A stretch of DNA of 64,000 bases from Pseudomonas sp. MTM4 (GCF_019355055.1 NZ_CP048411.1:2817501-2881500); one strand, 5' to 3'. Positions 27,589-36,701 are shown, counted from the stretch's first letter. Notes: a model not told the origin generated them from the letters alone. Program-made: numbers and translations.

Positions 27589-28917
27589 ATGGCTAACGAT
27601 CTGCACCCCGCCACCTCTGCCGAACATTTCTGGATGCCTTTCACCGCCAATCGCCAGTTCAAGGGCAGCCCGCGCCTGCTGGAGCGCGCCGAAGGCATGT
27701 ACTACACCGACAGCGACGGTCGGCAGGTGATCGATGGAACGGCGGGGCTTTGGTGCTGCAATGCCGGTCATGGGCGCCGGGAAATCACCGAGGCGGTGAG
27801 CAGGCAGATCGCTCAGATGGATTTCGCGCCGACCTTTCAGATGGGTCATCCACTGCCCTTCGAGCTGGCCGAACGTTTGGCGCAGATCAGCCCGACCGGG
27901 CTCAACCGGGTATTCTTCACCAACTCCGGGTCCGAGTCGGCCGACACCGCACTGAAAGTCGCCCTGGCCTATCAACGTGCTATCGGCCAGGGCAGCCGCA
28001 CCCGGTTGATCGGTCGTGAGTTGGCCTATCACGGCGTCGGCTTTGGCGGCATTTCGGTCGGCGGCATGGGCAACAACCGCAAGGCGTTCGGCAATTCGCT
28101 GCTACCGGGCGTCGATCATCTGCCGCATACGCTGGATCTGCAGCGCAACGCATTCAGCCGTGGTCTGCCGCAACATGGCGCCGAGAAAGCCGATGAGCTG
28201 GAGCGGCTGGTCACGCTGCATGGCGCGGAAAACATTGCCGCCGTGATCGTCGAACCCATGTCTGGCTCGGCGGGCGTGATACTGCCGCCGGTGGGCTATC
28301 TGCAGCGCCTGCGCGAGACCACCGCCAGGCACGGCATCCTGCTGATCTTCGACGAGGTGATCACCGGTTTCGGCCGCATCGGTGAGGCCTTCGCCGCCCA
28401 GCGCTGGGGCGTCACGCCGGACATCATTACCTGCGCCAAGGGCCTGACCAATGGTGCGATTCCAATGGGCGCGGTGCTGGTTTCCGAACAGATTCACGAT
28501 GCTTTCATGCAGGGCCCGGAAAGCGTCATCGAGTTCTTCCACGGCTACACCTATTCGGGCCACCCGGTGGCCTGCGCCGCGGCCCTGGCGACTCTGGAGA
28601 TTTATCAGCGGGAAAATCTGTTCCAGAAAGCCATTGAGATGGAGCGCTACTGGCAGGATGCGCTGTTCAGCCTGCAGGAGCTGCCGAACGTGACCGACAT
28701 CCGTACCGCGGGGCTGGTTGGCGGTATTCAGTTCGCCACCCATGTCGATGGCGTTGGCAAGCGCGGCTACGAGGTGTTCCGTCAGTGCTTCGAGGATGGT
28801 CTGCTGGCCCGCGCCAGTGGCGACACCATCGCTCTGTCACCGGCGCTGATCGTCGAGCGCGAACACATCGACGCGATGATCGAACGCCTCGCCGATGCGA
28901 TCCGCAAGGCTGCCTGA
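27589..28917 (+). CDS. Omega-amino acid : pyruvate aminotransferase (class III)
   Basis: 442 aa PLP enzyme from ATG 27589 (MANDLHPATSAEHFWMPFTA) with GGAG about 6 bp upstream; the frame opens 51 bp earlier without family resemblance. Motifs: FTNSGSESADTALK, YHGVGFGGISVGGM, the cofactor Asp in LIFDEVITGFGRIG, and the PLP lysine in TCAKGLTNGAIPMG (about residue 285). The HFWMPFTANRQF opening is typical of beta-alanine/omega-amino acid:pyruvate transaminases. Divergent from kauB, as PA5313 is from PA5312. Likely transaminates GABA, beta-alanine or related amines; exact donor uncertain. Confidence 0.88.
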   Translation: MANDLHPATSAEHFWMPFTANRQFKGSPRLLERAEGMYYTDSDGRQVIDGTAGLWCCNAGHGRREITEAVSRQIAQMDFAPTFQMGHPLPFELAERLAQISPTGLNRVFFTNSGSESADTALKVALAYQRAIGQGSRTRLIGRELAYHGVGFGGISVGGMGNNRKAFGNSLLPGVDHLPHTLDLQRNAFSRGLPQHGAEKADELERLVTLHGAENIAAVIVEPMSGSAGVILPPVGYLQRLRETTARHGILLIFDEVITGFGRIGEAFAAQRWGVTPDIITCAKGLTNGAIPMGAVLVSEQIHDAFMQGPESVIEFFHGYTYSGHPVACAAALATLEIYQRENLFQKAIEMERYWQDALFSLQELPNVTDIRTAGLVGGIQFATHVDGVGKRGYEVFRQCFEDGLLARASGDTIALSPALIVEREHIDAMIERLADAIRKAA

Positions 28918-29140
28918 CAGACGCCGAAGCGAATGGCCCGACACGTCATGCTGGGTTTGTAGGCGGGCCGGCCTCAGTGCAAAAGCGCTGCTTCGCCGGC
29001 ACACCTGCGCCCGTTCGCCGCAAGGGCGCACCTCTCACAAAACGATACGGTGAGTGCTTGTTGCCTTTGTGGGAGGCCCGCCCTCGGGGCGAAGCTTTTT
29101 GGCTTCCTGGCAGCCTGAACAAAGCAACACGCCAAAACGA

Positions 29141-29168
29141 AAAAACCCGCCGAGTGGCGGGTTTTTCC
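29141..29168 (-). terminator. Rho-independent terminator of rpmB-rpmG
   Basis: Read leftward: a hairpin AAACCCGCC-act-CGGCGGGTTT followed by TTTTCG, 17 bp past the rpmG stop. GC-rich stem with T-tract on the minus strand. The REP-like stretch at about 29066-29100 lies further down. Confidence 0.85.
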
Positions 29169-29184
29169 TTCAAGGGCCGATCAA

Positions 29185-29340
29185 TTACTTGATCTTGGCT
29201 TCCTTGTACATCACGTGCTTGCGCACGACAGGATCGAATTTCTTGATTTCGAGCTTGTCGGGGGTGGTGCGCTTGTTCTTGTCGGTGGTGTAGAAGTGGC
29301 CGGTACCGGCGCTGGACACCAAACGGATCAGGTCACGCAT
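29185..29340 (-). CDS. rpmG: 50S ribosomal protein L33
   Basis: 51 aa, basic: [20 protein letters not shown], then [23 protein letters not shown] and KEAKIK. Exact usual length of L33 in pseudomonads. Second gene of the rpmB-rpmG operon, 11 bp after L28. This is the cysteine-free form (no CxxC zinc motif), so it is the zinc-independent type. AAGGAGAAC immediately precedes its ATG. Confidence 0.97.
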   Translation of the reverse strand: MRDLIRLVSSAGTGHFYTTDKNKRTTPDKLEIKKFDPVVRKHVMYKEAKIK

Positions 29341-29351
29341 GATAGTTCTCC

Positions 29352-29588
29352 TTAAACCTTTTCGCCGCGAGCGCGGAGTTCAGCCAGAACGGCGTCGATG
29401 CCGCGCTTGTCGATAACGCGCATGCCTTTGGCAGTCAGGCGCAGACGTACGAAGCGGTTCTCGGACTCGACCCAGAAGCGATGATGCTGCAGGTTCGGAA
29501 GAAAACGACGACGGGTTTTGTTGTTCGCGTGGGAAATGTTGTTCCCGGTTACCGGACCCTTACCGGTAACTTGACAGACTCTCGACAT
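29352..29588 (-). CDS. rpmB: 50S ribosomal protein L28
   Basis: 78 aa: [40 protein letters not shown], ending [10 protein letters not shown]. Full length and canonical. Only one cysteine in the N-terminal region, so zinc binding is unlikely. Heads the rpmB-rpmG operon; its promoter should lie within 29589-29700. Confidence 0.97.
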   Translation of the reverse strand: MSRVCQVTGKGPVTGNNISHANNKTRRRFLPNLQHHRFWVESENRFVRLRLTAKGMRVIDKRGIDAVLAELRARGEKV

Positions 29589-30126
29589 GCCTCAGCCCTC
29601 TAAAACCACATGCCCAACCCGGCATGGGTTGGCCGCTTGAATTCACTTGTCTTTTGGCGCTCAGCGCCACGTTTCGTTGGGGTCTTACCGGCTACGCAGC
29701 AAGCGAAGAAACCGGGCCCCTAGAAAAGAGCGCTGCTTTATATCAGAAAGCCCCCCGAGCAACAAGCGCGGTGTGGCTTTTCTGTCTCTCGCATTCGGGC
29801 TGGAGACCGAGCAGGCCCGGCATCGACGGCATACATCGCCGTTCGTCGCTTTTCGCCGGCTGCCACTCAGTTATATAGATAGAAGTCGCTCGGCGAATAC
29901 CATCTAGGAACCAGCGGCCCGCCTGTTCCAGTCAACTCTAGTAGCCGCCAAGCGTTTTCCATGAAAAACGAACCATTGTTTTACTGTGCGGAATGCAAGA
30001 TCGCTTTAATGAGCTACTATGGAATAAGCTTCCTACAACCAGACGCACCGGGCCGCGCTGCCGGCCATCAAGGCTATCTGCTATCGTTCGCGCCCGCTGC
30101 CCACTACTAGACAGACCGACATCACC
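29589..30126. promoter_or_regulatory. rpmB / iclR divergent intergenic region with candidate IclR box
   Basis: 538 bp without a credible gene. It must hold the leftward rpmB promoter and the rightward promoter of the IclR gene. At 29978-29994 lies GTTTTACTGTGCGGAAT, one of three related sites in the window (see 32496 and 38862) with consensus TTyyGC-N3-GCrrAA. A palindrome-like GTTTTCCATGAAAAAC lies at about 29954-29969. In P. aeruginosa radC adjoins rpmB; it is absent here, so the core gene order breaks at this point. Confidence 0.5.
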
Positions 30127-30909
30127 ATGAGCGACATTGAAGACACCGAGACCCCCAAGGACCGCAAATTCGTCGAGGCCCTGTCTCGCGGGCTGGATGT
30201 GCTGCGCGCCTTCACCCACGGCTCGGTAGTGATGGGCAATCAGGATATCGCACGCATCACCGGGCTGCCCAAGCCCACGGTGTCGCGCATGACCTACACG
30301 CTGACCAAGCTCGGCTATCTGAGCTACTCGCAGCAATTAGAGAAGTATCAACTCGACTCTGGGGTGCTGGCCCTGGGTTATGCCTACGTATCCAATCTGC
30401 GCGTGCGTCAGCTGGCCAAGCCGTACATGGATGAGTTCTCTCGCCGCACCAACACCTCCGTAGGCCTGACCTGCCGCGACCGGCTGTCGATGATCTACAT
30501 CGAAAATTGCCGCCCCGCCGAGGTTTCGACGCTGCGTATGGACGCCGGTGTGCGCCTGCCGCTAGCCACCACCGCAGCGGGCAGGGCCTTTCTCGCCGCC
30601 ACGCCGGAAAAGGAACGTGAGCACCTGATGGCGGCGCTGGAAACCAAGTATGGCGAAGACTGGCCAACAATGAAGCAGTCGCTGGAAGTGTCCTTCGAGG
30701 AATACCGCCAGCATGGGTTCTGCCTGTCTCTGGGCGACTGGGACCGCAACGTTAAAGCCGCTGGCGTGCCACTGCATCTGGCCGACGGCAGCGTCATGGC
30801 GCTGACCTGCGGTGCCCCCTCATTCCAACTCAGCGAAGAAACCCTCAGGGGTTCGCTGGCGCACCAGCTGGAAATGCTGGCTCGCGATATCGAAAGCCTC
30901 GGCGTCTGA
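30127..30909 (+). CDS. IclR-family transcriptional regulator
   Basis: 260 aa. Winged HTH about residues 15-75 (FVEALSRGLDVLRAFTHGS, NQDIARITGLPKPTVSRMTY) and a C-terminal effector-binding domain about 90-255 (LRMDAGVRLPLATTAAGRAF, with LAKPYMDEFSRRTNTSVGLT). These proteins bind a carboxylate or CoA-related ligand and control a nearby catabolic operon. A shared dyad occurs before this gene, before the MFS permease (32625) and before the beta-oxidation operon (38807), suggesting autoregulation and control of both. Convergent with the TetR gene. Confidence 0.9.
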   Translation: MSDIEDTETPKDRKFVEALSRGLDVLRAFTHGSVVMGNQDIARITGLPKPTVSRMTYTLTKLGYLSYSQQLEKYQLDSGVLALGYAYVSNLRVRQLAKPYMDEFSRRTNTSVGLTCRDRLSMIYIENCRPAEVSTLRMDAGVRLPLATTAAGRAFLAATPEKEREHLMAALETKYGEDWPTMKQSLEVSFEEYRQHGFCLSLGDWDRNVKAAGVPLHLADGSVMALTCGAPSFQLSEETLRGSLAHQLEMLARDIESLGV

Positions 30910-30923
30910 CCCGCACCGACGCG

Positions 30924-31502
30924 CTAGGCCTTGACGCTCGCCCAGGCAATCTCGGCGAGCAGTTCGCGACAATCGGCCAGGGCGGTGCGTGAACGCCCGG
31001 CCAGCCAATTGCGCGCCATGTCGTGACAGGGTCCGATCACCACCGCTAGAAAGCAGTCGCCCGGCATTCGGCGAAAGGCGCCGCTTTCACGGTGGCGGCG
31101 CAGGATCGCACCGACCCGCTCGCCATGGGCCTGGTTGACCTCTCGCAACCGCTCGCCCATCTCGCCCGCCTCGACCCGCCCACGGTTGTGCAGGACGAAG
31201 CGCGCCCAGTTCGGATTCGCCACCACCCAGTCGATATAGCAGGTGACGAACAGCTTGATGCAGGCTTCGGCATCCAGCGTTTCGATCAGCCCTGCTTCCA
31301 ACAGCGCGGCGTACTCACCGATGCCTTCAAGATAAAGCGCGGCGATGATCCGCTCGCGATTGCCGAAATGATGATAGAGGCTGCCGATGCTGGCGCCGGA
31401 GCGATCGCGGATCATCTCGATGGTGGTGGCTTCAACTCCATGTTCGGTAAAGCAGGCCAGCGCGGCCTGAAGGATTTCCTGTTTGCGGCTACTACGGGCC
31501 AT
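30924..31502 (-). CDS. TetR-family transcriptional regulator
   Basis: 192 aa. N-terminal HTH about residues 8-55 (KQEILQAALACFTEHGVEAT, IRDRSGASIGSLYHHFGNRE) is textbook TetR; the ligand domain contains LRRHRESGAFRRMPGDCFLA. Divergent from the alpha/beta-hydrolase gene with 92 bp between; a 17-bp palindrome at 31514-31530 is the likely operator, so it probably represses itself and the hydrolase. Ligand unknown. Confidence 0.9.
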   Translation of the reverse strand: MARSSRKQEILQAALACFTEHGVEATTIEMIRDRSGASIGSLYHHFGNRERIIAALYLEGIGEYAALLEAGLIETLDAEACIKLFVTCYIDWVVANPNWARFVLHNRGRVEAGEMGERLREVNQAHGERVGAILRRHRESGAFRRMPGDCFLAVVIGPCHDMARNWLAGRSRTALADCRELLAEIAWASVKA

Positions 31503-31513
31503 CCGGACTCCAG

Positions 31514-31530
31514 CTAGAATATTTTTCTAG
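31514..31530. promoter_or_regulatory. Palindrome CTAGAA-N5-TTCTAG, candidate TetR operator
   Basis: CTAGAATATTTTTCTAG, a perfect 6-bp dyad 11 bp upstream of the TetR start and 64 bp before the hydrolase gene. Position and symmetry suit a TetR-family operator; inference only. Confidence 0.55.
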
Positions 31531-31594
31531 AATTACTTTCTGCCGTTCGTATACTGCACCGATCCAGGCCATACAAAAAGACCGGAGAATAAAC

Positions 31595-32479
31595 ATGGCG
31601 ACGATACAGACTGAGGCGCGCACCATCGACAACGGCAACGGCCATCTGATTTTCAGCTACTGGTACCGCCCAGCCGGCACGCCACGCGGCGCCGTGCTGG
31701 TCGCACCGGCAATGGCCGTCGAGCAGCGCTTTTACGCCGATTTCGCCGGCTGGCTCGCCGAGCAGGGCTTTCTGGCGGTCACCTTCGACTACCTCGGCAC
31801 GGGTCTGTCCCGCCGGGTTCCACTGCGCCAGCTCGACGTGGACGTGCTCGACTGGGCCCGCCATGACGCCAGCGCGGTACTGGCAGAAGTCGCCGAAGCG
31901 GCCAGCGATCTGCCGCTGTACTGGATCGGCCATAGCGTCGGCGCGCAAATCCTGCCCTTGGTGAAGGGCCATGAGCGGCTCACCCGCATCGTCACCATCG
32001 CCGCGGGTAGCGGTTATTGGCGAGAGAACAGCCCACAGATTCGTCGCAAGGCCTGGTTACTCTGGCATGGCCTGGCGCCGGTTCTCACCGCGCTGGCCGG
32101 GTATTTTCCCGGTGGCCGGATTGGCGCGGTCGGTGACCTGCCCGCCGGGGTGATCCGTCAGTGGCGCCGCTGGTGCCTACATCCTGAATATCTGGTCGGC
32201 GTCGAGGGCGATCCCGTGCGCCACGCCTTCGACGCCGTGCGGACGCCGCTGACGTCGTTGTCGTTCACCGACGACGAGATGATGTCGGCACGCAATACCG
32301 AGTCGTTGCACGGCTTCTACACATCCGCGCCGAAGAACCTGCGACGGATCGCTCCAAGCGAGATCGGCGTGGATCGCATCGGCCATTTCGGCTTTTTCCG
32401 CAAATCCTTCGCACCAACCCTGTGGTTACGCTGGTTGTTGCCAGAGCTAGCACCTGAGGAAAGCCGGACGGTGGCCTAA
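31595..32479 (+). CDS. Alpha/beta-fold serine hydrolase
   Basis: 294 aa. The nucleophile elbow GHSVG (about residue 112, YWIGHSVGAQ) and strand GAVLVAPAMAVEQRFYADFA with FDYLGTGLSR mark an alpha/beta hydrolase of the UCP037442/YheT-like group. Candidate acid in SFTDDEMM and catalytic His in RIGHFGFFRKSF. No signal peptide, so cytoplasmic. Divergent from and probably repressed by the TetR regulator. Substrate not identifiable; esterase or lipase-like activity is the default. The next gene (MFS, 146 bp) has its own IclR-type box. Confidence 0.82.
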   Translation: MATIQTEARTIDNGNGHLIFSYWYRPAGTPRGAVLVAPAMAVEQRFYADFAGWLAEQGFLAVTFDYLGTGLSRRVPLRQLDVDVLDWARHDASAVLAEVAEAASDLPLYWIGHSVGAQILPLVKGHERLTRIVTIAAGSGYWRENSPQIRRKAWLLWHGLAPVLTALAGYFPGGRIGAVGDLPAGVIRQWRRWCLHPEYLVGVEGDPVRHAFDAVRTPLTSLSFTDDEMMSARNTESLHGFYTSAPKNLRRIAPSEIGVDRIGHFGFFRKSFAPTLWLRWLLPELAPEESRTVA

Positions 32480-32495
32480 CGCAGCAAACCGTATG

Positions 32496-32512
32496 TTTTG
32501 CACTGCGGAACG
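32496..32512. promoter_or_regulatory. Candidate IclR box upstream of MFS gene
   Basis: GTTTTGCACTGCGGAAC, pseudo-palindromic (TTTTGC-act-GCGGAA). Matches the site before the IclR gene (29978) at 13 of 17 positions and that before the beta-oxidation operon (38862) at 13 of 17. It lies 113 bp before the MFS start codon. Confidence 0.5.
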
Positions 32513-32624
32513 ACACGACCATATTTCGAAACATATATAGGGCTTATTGAACTTGCCGGACGGCTGAACTCCGACGACATTTGAGGTGCGCTGATTACAG
32601 CCATCCATCAATTCGGAGCCTGCC

Positions 32625-33962
32625 ATGGACAACAACAATAATGGCTACCCCTCGAGCACCCGCGCCTGGATAACGGTCGCGATCCTGATGCTCGCCTACG
32701 TCCTGTCCTTCGTCGACCGGCAGATTCTCAACCTGCTGGTCGAGCCGATCCGTCGCGATCTCGACATCACCGACACCCATATGAGCCTGCTGATGGGCTT
32801 CTCCTTCGCAGTGTTCTATACCATCTGCGGCGTGCCCATCGGACGCCTGGCCGATCGCAAGAGCCGGCGCGGCATCATCGCCGTTGGCGTGCTGATCTGG
32901 AGCCTGATGACCGCGCTGTGCGGCACCGCCCGGACGTTCTGGCAATTTCTGGTGTTCCGCATCGGCGTGGGCGTCGGCGAGGCCGCGTTGTCACCCTCGG
33001 CTTACTCGTTGATCGCAGACAGCTTCCCGCCCAAGCTACGCGGCACCGCGATGAGCGTCTACTCGATGGGCATCTACATCGGCTCGGGGCTGGCCTTTCT
33101 GCTCGGCGGATTGGTGGTCAAGTTCGCCTCGGCGCAGGGCGATGTGCTGCTGCCGATCATCGGCATGGTCCGCCCGTGGCAGTTGATCTTCCTCGTGCTC
33201 GGTGCGGCCGGAGTGCTGTTCACCGCCGTACTGTTGTTGATCCGCGAGCCGTCGCGCAAGGGTGTCGGCGCCGGGGTCGAGGTGCCGCTGAGCGAAGTGG
33301 CCGGCTACATCAAACAGAACCGTCGCACCGTGCTCTGCCACAACTTCGGCTTCGCCTGCCTGGCCTTCGCGGCCTATGGCAGTTCGGCGTGGATACCGAC
33401 CTTCTTCATTCGCACCTACGGCTGGTCGGCCAGCGACGTCGGCGTGCTTTACGGCTCCGTGGTGGCGGTGGCCGGCTCGCTGGGCATCATCGCCGGCGGG
33501 CGGCTGTCCGATCTGCTGCACCGCCGCGGTTACCGCGACGCGCCGCTACGGGTGGGCATCATCTCCGCCGCGCTAACCCTGCCGCTTAACTTCGCCTACC
33601 TCGCCGGCAGCGGCGAACTGGCGCTGGCCCTGATCGCCCTGCACGTCTTCACCATTGCGATGCCCTTTGGCGTCGGCCCGGCAGCGATCCAGGAAATCAT
33701 GCCCAACTCCATGCGCGGCCAAGCCTCGGCGGTGTACTTGTTCGTCATCACCATGGTCGGCCTCGGCATCGGCCCGACCGCGGTGGCGCTGGGTACCGAC
33801 TTCGTCTTCGGCGACGACAACGCCCTGCGCTACTCGCTGCTGATCGTCACCGGCATCGCCCTGGTCGGCGCCATGATCCTGCTAGGCCTAGGCCTCAAGC
33901 ACTACCGCGGCAGCCTGGACCGGCTGCAGGAGTGGAAGCCGCAGAGTACGAGCCACACCTGA
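32625..33962 (+). CDS. MFS transporter, spinster/sugar-phosphate-like
   Basis: 445 aa with about twelve hydrophobic spans. The N-terminal stretch ILMLAYVLSFVDRQILNLLV, the A-loop GRLADRKSRR and GVGEAALSPSAYSLIADSFP (motif C region) are typical of the spinster-type major facilitator group often found with catabolic genes for acids, terpenoids or sterol-like compounds. Sits between a TetR/hydrolase pair and an acyl-CoA dehydrogenase operon, and shares the IclR-type box, so it probably imports the substrate that the beta-oxidation enzymes degrade. Confidence 0.87.
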   Translation: MDNNNNGYPSSTRAWITVAILMLAYVLSFVDRQILNLLVEPIRRDLDITDTHMSLLMGFSFAVFYTICGVPIGRLADRKSRRGIIAVGVLIWSLMTALCGTARTFWQFLVFRIGVGVGEAALSPSAYSLIADSFPPKLRGTAMSVYSMGIYIGSGLAFLLGGLVVKFASAQGDVLLPIIGMVRPWQLIFLVLGAAGVLFTAVLLLIREPSRKGVGAGVEVPLSEVAGYIKQNRRTVLCHNFGFACLAFAAYGSSAWIPTFFIRTYGWSASDVGVLYGSVVAVAGSLGIIAGGRLSDLLHRRGYRDAPLRVGIISAALTLPLNFAYLAGSGELALALIALHVFTIAMPFGVGPAAIQEIMPNSMRGQASAVYLFVITMVGLGIGPTAVALGTDFVFGDDNALRYSLLIVTGIALVGAMILLGLGLKHYRGSLDRLQEWKPQSTSHT

Positions 33963-34009
33963 TCCAGGCGGCGATTTACATCCGCTACATTCAGGCGCAG
34001 AACCATACC

Positions 34010-34067
34010 GTAGGGTGGGCTTTAGCCCATCGCCAGCGAGCCATTGGTGGGCTAAAGCCCACCCTAC
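34010..34067. repeat. REP-like inverted pair
   Basis: GTAGGGTGGGCTTTAGCCCA (34010-34029) and its exact inverse (34048-34067) with an 18-bp spacer. Same family as the pair at 4361-4429, with TTT in the loop. Confidence 0.8.
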
Positions 34068-34135
34068 GAAAGCGCCGCTCGCGTCTGAACTTGTGCCGGC
34101 CCGCGTCATATCGCCGATACAACTCGCCGGCATGC

Positions 34136-34210
34136 CCGGCGGGCGGCGGGTTACACCCGCCCTACATGCTCGGGCGCAGAACCACATCGTAGGGTGGGCT
34201 TTAGCCCACC
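34136..34210. repeat. Further REP-like units
   Basis: A hairpin GGCGGGTTACACCCGCC in 34145-34161 ending CCTAC, followed by a single direct copy of the GTAGGGTGGGCTTTAGCCCA unit at 34189-34210. Together with 34010-34067 they fill the gap between the convergent MFS and acyl-CoA dehydrogenase genes. Confidence 0.65.
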
Positions 34211-34306
34211 GCCCGTAAGCCATTGGTGGCGCCACTCAATGTCATACAAGTTGCTGGAAAGCAAAACCGGGCCAATGGCCCGGTCGCGTGTACTGTAACT
34301 AGCGGC

Positions 34307-35449
34307 TTACGCCACCTGCATCAACTTCGCGTACGCCTTCAGATGATGGTCGTCATCACCGAACTGGTGGGAGATCATCACTAGGCGCTTGGCGTGATGG
34401 GCGAGGTTGTATTCCCAGGTCATGCCGATGCCGCCGTGCAGCTGGATCGCTTCTTCGGCGACCTTGCGTGCGGCGCGGGCGCAGATGTACTTGGCGGCGG
34501 CGATGATGCGACGCCGGTCGTCGTTGTCTTCACCATCAGCGAAGGTTGCGGCAAGGATCGCCATGCTGGTGGCCTGTTCCAACTCGGTCTGCATGTCCAC
34601 CATGCGGTGCTGCAGCACCTGGAACTTGCCGATCGGTACGCCGAACTGCTTGCGCGTCTTCAGGTAGTCGAGGGTCAGCTTGCAGGCTTCATCCATGCTG
34701 CCCAGCGCATCGGCGCACTGCGCGGCGATGGCGCGGCCCTGCTGGTAGCGCAGCGCCGGCAGCGCACTGCCGATCTCGCCGAGCACGGCGTCGGCCGTGA
34801 CCTGAACGTTGTCGAGAAACAGTTCGCAGCCCTTGCGCCCGTCGATGGTCGGGTAGACGCGGCGGCTGACGCCCTGGGCATTCGGGTCGACGAGGAACAG
34901 GCTGATCCCGGCTTCGTCGCGGCTGTCGCCGGAGGTGCGCGCAGAGACGATGATCTGCCCGGCGCTGTGCCCACCGATCACCACGGCCTTGCGGCCGGAC
35001 AAGCGATAGCCGCCATCGACCGCTTCGGCACGGGTCTGCACGTCGTTGAGGTTGTAGTGGCTCTGCGGCTCTTCGAACGCCACCGCCAATTGCAACGAGC
35101 CAGCAGCTACCTGCGGCAGCAAATCCTGCTTCTGCGCGTCGCTGCCCAGCTGATTGAGCAACCCGCCGCCGAAGATCACCGATTGCAGGTAGGGTTCCAG
35201 CGTCAGGCCCCGACCCAGTTCGGTCATGACCAGCATGGCTTCCACGCCGCCGCCACCAAAGCCGCCGATCTCTTCGGCAAACGGCACGGCCGTCAGGCCC
35301 AGCTCGCCCAGTTGCGACCAGAACTCGGCGGAGAAGCCCAACTCCGATTCGCTGAATTTCTCGCGCTGCTCGAACGGGTAGGCGTCGCGCACCAGGCGCG
35401 CCGCGGTGTCTTGCAGCATTTGCTGCTCTTCACTCAGTTTGAAGTCCAT
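34307..35449 (-). CDS. Acyl-CoA dehydrogenase family protein
   Basis: 380 aa flavoprotein. Starts MDFKLSEEQQMLQDTAARLV; FGGGGVEAMLVMTELGRGLT and the C-terminal QLHGGIGMTWEYNLAHHAKR are family signatures. The segment corresponding to the FAD-binding MTEP.AGSD loop is weak (EEPQSHYNLND), as in the smaller partner of two-subunit acyl-CoA dehydrogenases. The preceding gene encodes a canonical member, so the pair may form a hetero-oligomer, as described for side-chain and sterol-acid dehydrogenases. Last gene of the fadB-like/ACAD/ACAD operon. Confidence 0.87.
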   Translation of the reverse strand: MDFKLSEEQQMLQDTAARLVRDAYPFEQREKFSESELGFSAEFWSQLGELGLTAVPFAEEIGGFGGGGVEAMLVMTELGRGLTLEPYLQSVIFGGGLLNQLGSDAQKQDLLPQVAAGSLQLAVAFEEPQSHYNLNDVQTRAEAVDGGYRLSGRKAVVIGGHSAGQIIVSARTSGDSRDEAGISLFLVDPNAQGVSRRVYPTIDGRKGCELFLDNVQVTADAVLGEIGSALPALRYQQGRAIAAQCADALGSMDEACKLTLDYLKTRKQFGVPIGKFQVLQHRMVDMQTELEQATSMAILAATFADGEDNDDRRRIIAAAKYICARAARKVAEEAIQLHGGIGMTWEYNLAHHAKRLVMISHQFGDDDHHLKAYAKLMQVA

Positions 35450-35461
35450 TGCGGTGCCCCC

Positions 35462-36658
35462 TTACAGCTCGAGAATCATCTTCGAGACGATGTTCTTCTG
35501 GATTTCGTTGGAGCCGCCGAAGATCGACAGCTTGCGCATGTTGAAGTAGTCCCCTGCAATAGACGCGCTGTAATCGGCGTGCAGCAGCTCGCCGTCGTAG
35601 TCCAGCTGCAGCTCCTCGTCGAGGAATGGCAGCGCATACGGGCCGATGACTTTGCGCAACAGATGGGTGATCGCCTGGCGGATCTCGGTGCCCTTGACCT
35701 TGAGGATCGAGGACTCGGCACCGGGCACGCCGCCCTCCTTCGCTGCCGCGAGGATGCGCAGGGTGCTCATCTCGATGGCCATCAGCTGCATTTCGACTTC
35801 CGCAACCTGGGCACGGAACAGCGGGTCTTCGAGCATTGGTTTGCCGTCGCAGACGTCCTTCATGGCGATGCGCTTGAGATGTGCCAGCGCCGCCTTCGAC
35901 GCGCCGATGCCGGCCAGGCCTGTGCGCTCGTGGGTCAAAAGGTACTTGGCGCAAGTCCAGCCCTGGTTTTCCTGGCCGACGAGGTTTTCCACCGGCACGC
36001 GGACGTTGTCGAAGAAAACTTCGTTAACTTCGTGATCGCCGTCCAGGGTGATGATCGGCCGCACGCTGATGCCCGGCGTGCTCATGTCGATCAACAGGAA
36101 GCTGATGCCGCGCTGCTGTTGGGCTTCCGGATCGGTACGCACCAGGCAAAAGATCCAATCGGCGTGCTGGCCGAGGGTGGTCCAGGTCTTCTGGCCGTTG
36201 ACGACATAGTGGTCGCCGTCACGCACGGCGCGGGTCTTCAGGCTCGCCAGATCGGAACCGGCACCCGGCTCGGAATAGCCCTGGCACCACCAGTCGGTGC
36301 CATCGAGGATGCGCGGCAGGTAGTGATCCTTCTGCTGCTGGGTGCCGAACTTGATGATCACCGGGGCGACCATGTTGACGCCGAACGGCACACTACGCGG
36401 CGCACCGAAGGCGGCGCATTCCTCGTCGAAAATGTGCTTCTCGACCGGGCCCCAGGTGGTCCCGCCCAGCTCCACCGGCCAGCCCGGCGCGTACCAGCCG
36501 CGCTTGACCAGAATCTGCTGCCAGCGCTGGTGGTCTTCTTTGGACATGTGCTTGCCGAGCTTGACCTTGGCGGCGATGTCCGCGGGCAGCTCGTTTGTCA
36601 GGAAGGCGCGCACTTCATCGCGGAAGGCGAGCTCTTCGGCCGTGTAGTTGACGTTCAT
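35462..36658 (-). CDS. Acyl-CoA dehydrogenase
   Basis: 398 aa. ATG 36658 (MNVNYTAEELAFRDEVRAFL). Contains WPVELGGTTWGPVEKHIFDE, the FAD loop GYSEPGAGSDLASLKTRAVR, VNGQKTWTT, and the C-terminal SIFGGSNEIQKNIVSKMILE. Catalyses alpha,beta-dehydrogenation of an acyl-CoA with electrons to ETF. The 12-bp gap to the next ACAD and 43 bp from the fadB-like gene indicate one operon. Chain-length preference cannot be read. Confidence 0.9.
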   Translation of the reverse strand: MNVNYTAEELAFRDEVRAFLTNELPADIAAKVKLGKHMSKEDHQRWQQILVKRGWYAPGWPVELGGTTWGPVEKHIFDEECAAFGAPRSVPFGVNMVAPVIIKFGTQQQKDHYLPRILDGTDWWCQGYSEPGAGSDLASLKTRAVRDGDHYVVNGQKTWTTLGQHADWIFCLVRTDPEAQQQRGISFLLIDMSTPGISVRPIITLDGDHEVNEVFFDNVRVPVENLVGQENQGWTCAKYLLTHERTGLAGIGASKAALAHLKRIAMKDVCDGKPMLEDPLFRAQVAEVEMQLMAIEMSTLRILAAAKEGGVPGAESSILKVKGTEIRQAITHLLRKVIGPYALPFLDEELQLDYDGELLHADYSASIAGDYFNMRKLSIFGGSNEIQKNIVSKMILEL

Positions 36659-36701
36659 GGGAAGGTCCTCATGGTGCGTTCGGATTGCAGGCGGGCGGTG
36701 C

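Noticed and set aside
29624..29907. Two overlapping small rightward ORFs upstream of rpmB
   Set aside because: No ribosome binding site, no recognisable protein, and they occupy the expected rpmB promoter.
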